From: Alphaproteobacteria bacterium
GTDB taxonomy: Bacteria; Pseudomonadota; Alphaproteobacteria; Rickettsiales; SXRF01
Direction: 5' to 3'
DNA: 8,980 bases
Assembly: GCA_019243895.1 (NCBI GenBank)
Contig: JAFATP010000239.1
Location: forward strand, 1 to 8,980
Made by a program: the position numbers and the translations under genes. Shown one piece after another: positions 6,586-8,980 of this stretch (positions are counted from its first letter, which is position 1; each line of letters starts with the position of its first letter). The notes below the pieces were generated by a model. The model ran no database searches and was not told the origin of the DNA. It was given only the letters and a program-made list of their open reading frames with translations.

Positions 6586-8586
6586 ATGAGTTGGTGGAGC
6601 GCGCATCCGTATTGGCGCCGGACAATCAAAATTCTGCTTGGCATTCTGGTGGTGCTGGTCGCGCTGGCGGCGGGCGGCATTGCTTTGCTGGCAAGTCCAT
6701 GGTTTAGCGAGCATCTGGGTGAGTGGATTTCGCAGCGCAGCGGCCGGGAGGTGACGTTCGGCGGCAAAGTGGAAGCGCATTGGGGGCATGAACCGCGTTT
6801 CGTGTTCCATCAAATTAAAGTGGCGAATGCCACCTGGGCTTCGGAGCCGTATTTCTTCGCCGCAGACCGCCTGGAGGTCTCCATCCGGCCGTGGGAGTTG
6901 CTGCACGGGCGGCTGGTGTTGCCGGAGCTGATCGTGGAGACGCCGGTGCTTGCCCTGGAAAAGGATGCGCAAGGCCATGCCAATTGGGATTTTACGCAAA
7001 ATCCGCAGGCGGTGACGGTCAAGGCAGTCGCTCCCACGAAGCGCACGCAGATGCCTATTATCGGCCAGCTTACCATTGACAACGGCCAGCTGGCGTTTCA
7101 TGACGCGGAGAAGAAGATCAATATTACCCTGGACGTTTCCACCGCCACCGGCGAATCGGGAAAGAATACACCGATCATCCTCAGCGGCAAGGGCGACTAC
7201 AAGGCGGCGCCCTTCCAGATAGATTTCCACGGCGCTTCGGTACTGCAGCTGCGCGAAACCAAGGAGCCTTATCCTTTCACGCTGAAACTACGCGTAGGCG
7301 ATACGTCCGCCGATGCAGACGGCACCGTGGAAGATCCGTTTAAGATGGAGGCGCTGGACATTAACCTGAAACTGAGCGGCGCCAGCGCCGCGCATTTATT
7401 CCCGCTTACCGGCATCGCGCTGCCCCCCACGCCGCCTTATCACGTGGCGGGCCGTCTGACGTATGACGCCGAAATCTGGCATTTCGAGCAGTTCAAAGGC
7501 CAGATGGGGAGTAGCGATCTAAGCGGCGATGTCGCCTGGCACACCGACCGCAAGCCGCCGTGGTTTGAAGGCAATTTCGTTTCGCAGAATCTGGACATGC
7601 GGGATTTGGCAGGCTTTGTCGGCGCGCATAAAAAGCCCGCGGATGAAAATCGCGTGATTCCCGATGAGCCGATCGATGTCTCCCGGATGAAGGCGATGGA
7701 TGCGGACGTTACCTTCCGCGGCGAGCATGTGCGCACGCCGGAGCTGCTGGATGATTTTCTCATGAAGGTTCATCTGCAAGACGCCGTGCTGAAGCTGGCG
7801 CCGCTTTCCTTCGGCATCGGCAAGGGCAATATTACCGCGAATGTCACGGTTGACGGTAAAAAGGAGCCGCCTTTTACCAGCCTGGACGTGGTTTTCCGCC
7901 GCATGGATCTGCAGAGATTGTTTCAGCCGCTGGTGAAGCAATATGGCGAAAAGAATGTCAGCGCCGGGCTGTTGGGGGGCAAGGCGGTGCTGAAAGGCCG
8001 CGGCAAATCATTGCAGGAAATGCTTGGCACGTCGGAGGGCGAGATCGGCATGGGCATGGAAGGCGGGCGCTTGAGCCATCTGCTGCTGGAGTTGATCGGA
8101 CTGGATATTTTCCGTGCCGCGGGCTTAATGGTTACCGGCGACCAGCCCGTAGACATACGCTGCATGGTAGGCGATTTCGGAGTCACCGATGGTCTTATGC
8201 AGACGAAGGAATTCCTCATCGATACCGAGGTGACCACGTTGCGGGGAGAGGGGCAGGTCAACCTGAAAAACGAGGCGATGCGGCTGCGTATCGTGGCGTA
8301 TCCCAAACACCCCAGCCCTCTTAGCGCGCGCTCTCCGATTGTGATCACCGGCACGCTAAAACATCCCTCTATCGGCATTGATGCGGCGGCGCTGGCGGCG
8401 CGCGGGGGTGTTGCCGCTGCGCTTGGCGCGTTGCTTACGCCGGTAGGTTCATTGCTTGCCTTCATCGAGCCGGGGCTGGGCGAAGACAGCCACTGCGCCG
8501 CGTTTCTGCATGAAATGGAGCAGAAAACCGGAGGGGCAATCCCAAAAAACACCAAATTGCCGCCCTTGCCGGAAAAGAATAAATAA
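6586..8586 (+). CDS. AsmA-family envelope protein
   Basis: 666 aa. A short cytoplasmic N-terminus is followed by one membrane anchor (about 13-36) and a long periplasmic part. Residues 37-140 match the AsmA N-terminal pattern: a basic-aromatic exit from the membrane, ISQRSGREVTFGG (48-60), RFVFHQIKVANATWASEP (71-88), then ELLHGRLVLPELIVE (104-118) and ANWDFTQ (132-138). The middle is predicted beta-rich with no enzyme motif. The C-terminal region holds the second AsmA-type block with LRGEGQVNLKNEAMRLRI, TGTLKHPSIGID and a late Cys in a SHCAAFL stretch. AsmA/TamB/YhdP-type proteins span the periplasm and are linked to outer-membrane biogenesis and phospholipid transport; the role of this one is inferred from family only. 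It has its own Shine-Dalgarno and is divergent from ku, with no functional link evident. No truncation or frameshift is seen. Confidence 0.9.
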   Translation: MSWWSAHPYWRRTIKILLGILVVLVALAAGGIALLASPWFSEHLGEWISQRSGREVTFGGKVEAHWGHEPRFVFHQIKVANATWASEPYFFAADRLEVSIRPWELLHGRLVLPELIVETPVLALEKDAQGHANWDFTQNPQAVTVKAVAPTKRTQMPIIGQLTIDNGQLAFHDAEKKINITLDVSTATGESGKNTPIILSGKGDYKAAPFQIDFHGASVLQLRETKEPYPFTLKLRVGDTSADADGTVEDPFKMEALDINLKLSGASAAHLFPLTGIALPPTPPYHVAGRLTYDAEIWHFEQFKGQMGSSDLSGDVAWHTDRKPPWFEGNFVSQNLDMRDLAGFVGAHKKPADENRVIPDEPIDVSRMKAMDADVTFRGEHVRTPELLDDFLMKVHLQDAVLKLAPLSFGIGKGNITANVTVDGKKEPPFTSLDVVFRRMDLQRLFQPLVKQYGEKNVSAGLLGGKAVLKGRGKSLQEMLGTSEGEIGMGMEGGRLSHLLLELIGLDIFRAAGLMVTGDQPVDIRCMVGDFGVTDGLMQTKEFLIDTEVTTLRGEGQVNLKNEAMRLRIVAYPKHPSPLSARSPIVITGTLKHPSIGIDAAALAARGGVAAALGALLTPVGSLLAFIEPGLGEDSHCAAFLHEMEQKTGGAIPKNTKLPPLPEKNK

Positions 8587-8592
8587 TTTCAG

Positions 8593-8626
8593 TGGAATAG
8601 CTGAGATTATTCCATATTCACTTTTT
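8593..8626 (+). terminator. Weak hairpin and T-run after the AsmA-family gene
   Basis: TGGAATA (8593-8599) pairs with TATTCCA (8608-8614) around an 8-nt loop, and a run of five T follows at 8622-8626. The stem is AT-rich and the T-run is 7 nt away, so this is a poor intrinsic terminator; it might instead be an operator-like site in the leader of the next gene. Confidence 0.3.
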
Positions 8627-8653
8627 ATTAGAAATATAGTGTAATAAGAGAAT

Positions 8654-8660
8654 GGGGAGG
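8654..8660 (+). promoter_or_regulatory. Shine-Dalgarno that fixes the start of the right-edge gene
   Basis: GGGGAGG lies 8 nt before the ATG at 8669. Two nearer ATGs (8662 and 8665) are too close to it; the frame of 8662 and 8665 stops after 15 codons, while the frame from 8669 stays open to the window edge. Confidence 0.75.
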
Positions 8661-8668
8661 AATGATGT

Positions 8669-8980
8669 ATGGTAGATGCCGTTTCGAATATTCCTTTTTC
8701 TTATTATAACGTCTTAAATCCTACGGCGGCGCAACCGCAGCCGGCGTCAGACAATTCAACCGCCACTGCCGACAGCACCGCGTTTGACACCGCCGTCGGC
8801 GGCAGTACCTCGGCGCCACAAGCTACGGCTACCGCTACTGCCGGGCCGCAATTGCCGGCGGATGTGATTGCGCTGCTGCAGCAATATTTATCGCCCAGCA
8901 CCAGCGATCCCGCCGCCGCCCTTCTGGGCACCGACACCGCGGGCGGAAACAATGATTTGTTAAGTGCGCTTCTGAGCGTG
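8669..8980 (+). CDS. Unrecognised acidic Ala/Ser/Thr-rich protein, N-terminal 104 residues
   Basis: The frame from the ATG at 8669 remains open to the last base, so the gene is cut by the window edge. I do not recognise it. The visible 104 residues contain 20 Ala, 12 Ser and 12 Thr, with 8 Asp and no Lys, Arg, His, Glu or Cys, so the piece is acidic and probably disordered for much of its length. A short opening with aromatics (FSYYNV, residues 10-15) precedes a Pro/Gln/Ala/Thr tract (about 18-61). Two more hydrophobic, possibly helical parts follow (about 63-73 and 96-104). There is no signal peptide at the N-terminus. Such composition occurs in FliK-type hook-length proteins and in type I-secreted proteins, but nothing specific supports either. 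An AT-rich leader (8587-8650) suggests its own promoter; I saw no convincing pair of boxes. The coding call rests on the Shine-Dalgarno, the open frame and the GC-rich third positions. Confidence 0.65.
   Translation, partial: MVDAVSNIPFSYYNVLNPTAAQPQPASDNSTATADSTAFDTAVGGSTSAPQATATATAGPQLPADVIALLQQYLSPSTSDPAAALLGTDTAGGNNDLLSALLSV

Noticed and set aside
6526..7230. A 234-codon minus-strand frame opposite the start of the AsmA-family gene
   Set aside because: The AsmA frame has a clear ribosome site and family pattern; the antisense frame has none.
7923..8555. A 210-codon minus-strand frame opposite the end of the AsmA-family gene
   Set aside because: It has low-complexity Ser/Pro composition typical of a shadow frame and no start signals.
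8662..8709. A 15-codon peptide from the ATG at 8662
   Set aside because: The ATG is only 1 nt from the Shine-Dalgarno, which is correctly spaced for the ATG at 8669; a leader peptide cannot be excluded but has no support.
8704..8952. An 82-codon minus-strand frame at the right edge
   Set aside because: It is the complement of the repetitive Ala/Thr codons of the plus-strand gene, which has the better ribosome site.

Overview
The window looks like chromosomal DNA from a GC-rich Gram-negative bacterium, most likely a proteobacterium and possibly an alphaproteobacterium. The clues are an inner-membrane lipid A-type glycosyltransferase next to an ArnB-like aminotransferase, an AsmA-family envelope protein, and a Ku/LigD pair with the LigD domain order phosphoesterase-ligase-polymerase. 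The taxon is an inference from gene content; no rRNA or tRNA gene is present.

Layout. At the left edge (1-1824, minus strand) is a lipid A/cell-surface sugar pair. A 559-aa ArnT-like GT-C glycosyltransferase is transcribed first. Its last 11 nt overlap the start of an ArnB-like PLP aminotransferase that runs off the window. A 90-bp divergent spacer (1825-1914) separates it from a plus-strand gene (1915-2988). That gene encodes a stand-alone protein built like the C-terminal module of phage tail fibres, with no other phage gene nearby. It converges on ligD with only 4 nt between the stop codons. Next come ligD (2993-5572) and ku (5575-6459), a compact minus-strand non-homologous end-joining operon read ku then ligD, with 2 nt between them. 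A 126-bp AT-richer divergent spacer (6460-6585) separates ku from a plus-strand AsmA-family gene (6586-8586). After an 82-bp AT-rich gap with a weak hairpin, a partial plus-strand gene (8669 to the end) begins. It encodes an Ala/Ser/Thr-rich, acidic protein with no Lys, Arg or His in the visible part; I do not recognise it.

How the parts work together. Ku binds double-strand ends and recruits LigD, which trims, fills and seals them, so these two genes form a complete minimal bacterial NHEJ system. ArnB and ArnT act at different steps of the 4-amino-4-deoxy-L-arabinose (Ara4N) pathway, which reduces the negative charge of lipid A; the other arn genes would have to lie outside the window. The AsmA-like protein belongs to an envelope-lipid-related family and has no evident functional link to NHEJ beyond a shared divergent promoter region. 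The tail-fibre-like gene is the most unusual item, as an isolated, Cys-rich, possibly domesticated phage module.

I found no CRISPR array, tRNA, rRNA, insertion sequence or clear attachment site. The most noteworthy observations are the orphan tail-fibre-like gene, the pair of mirrored promoter candidates that would make both flanking genes leaderless, and the odd acidic protein at the right edge.
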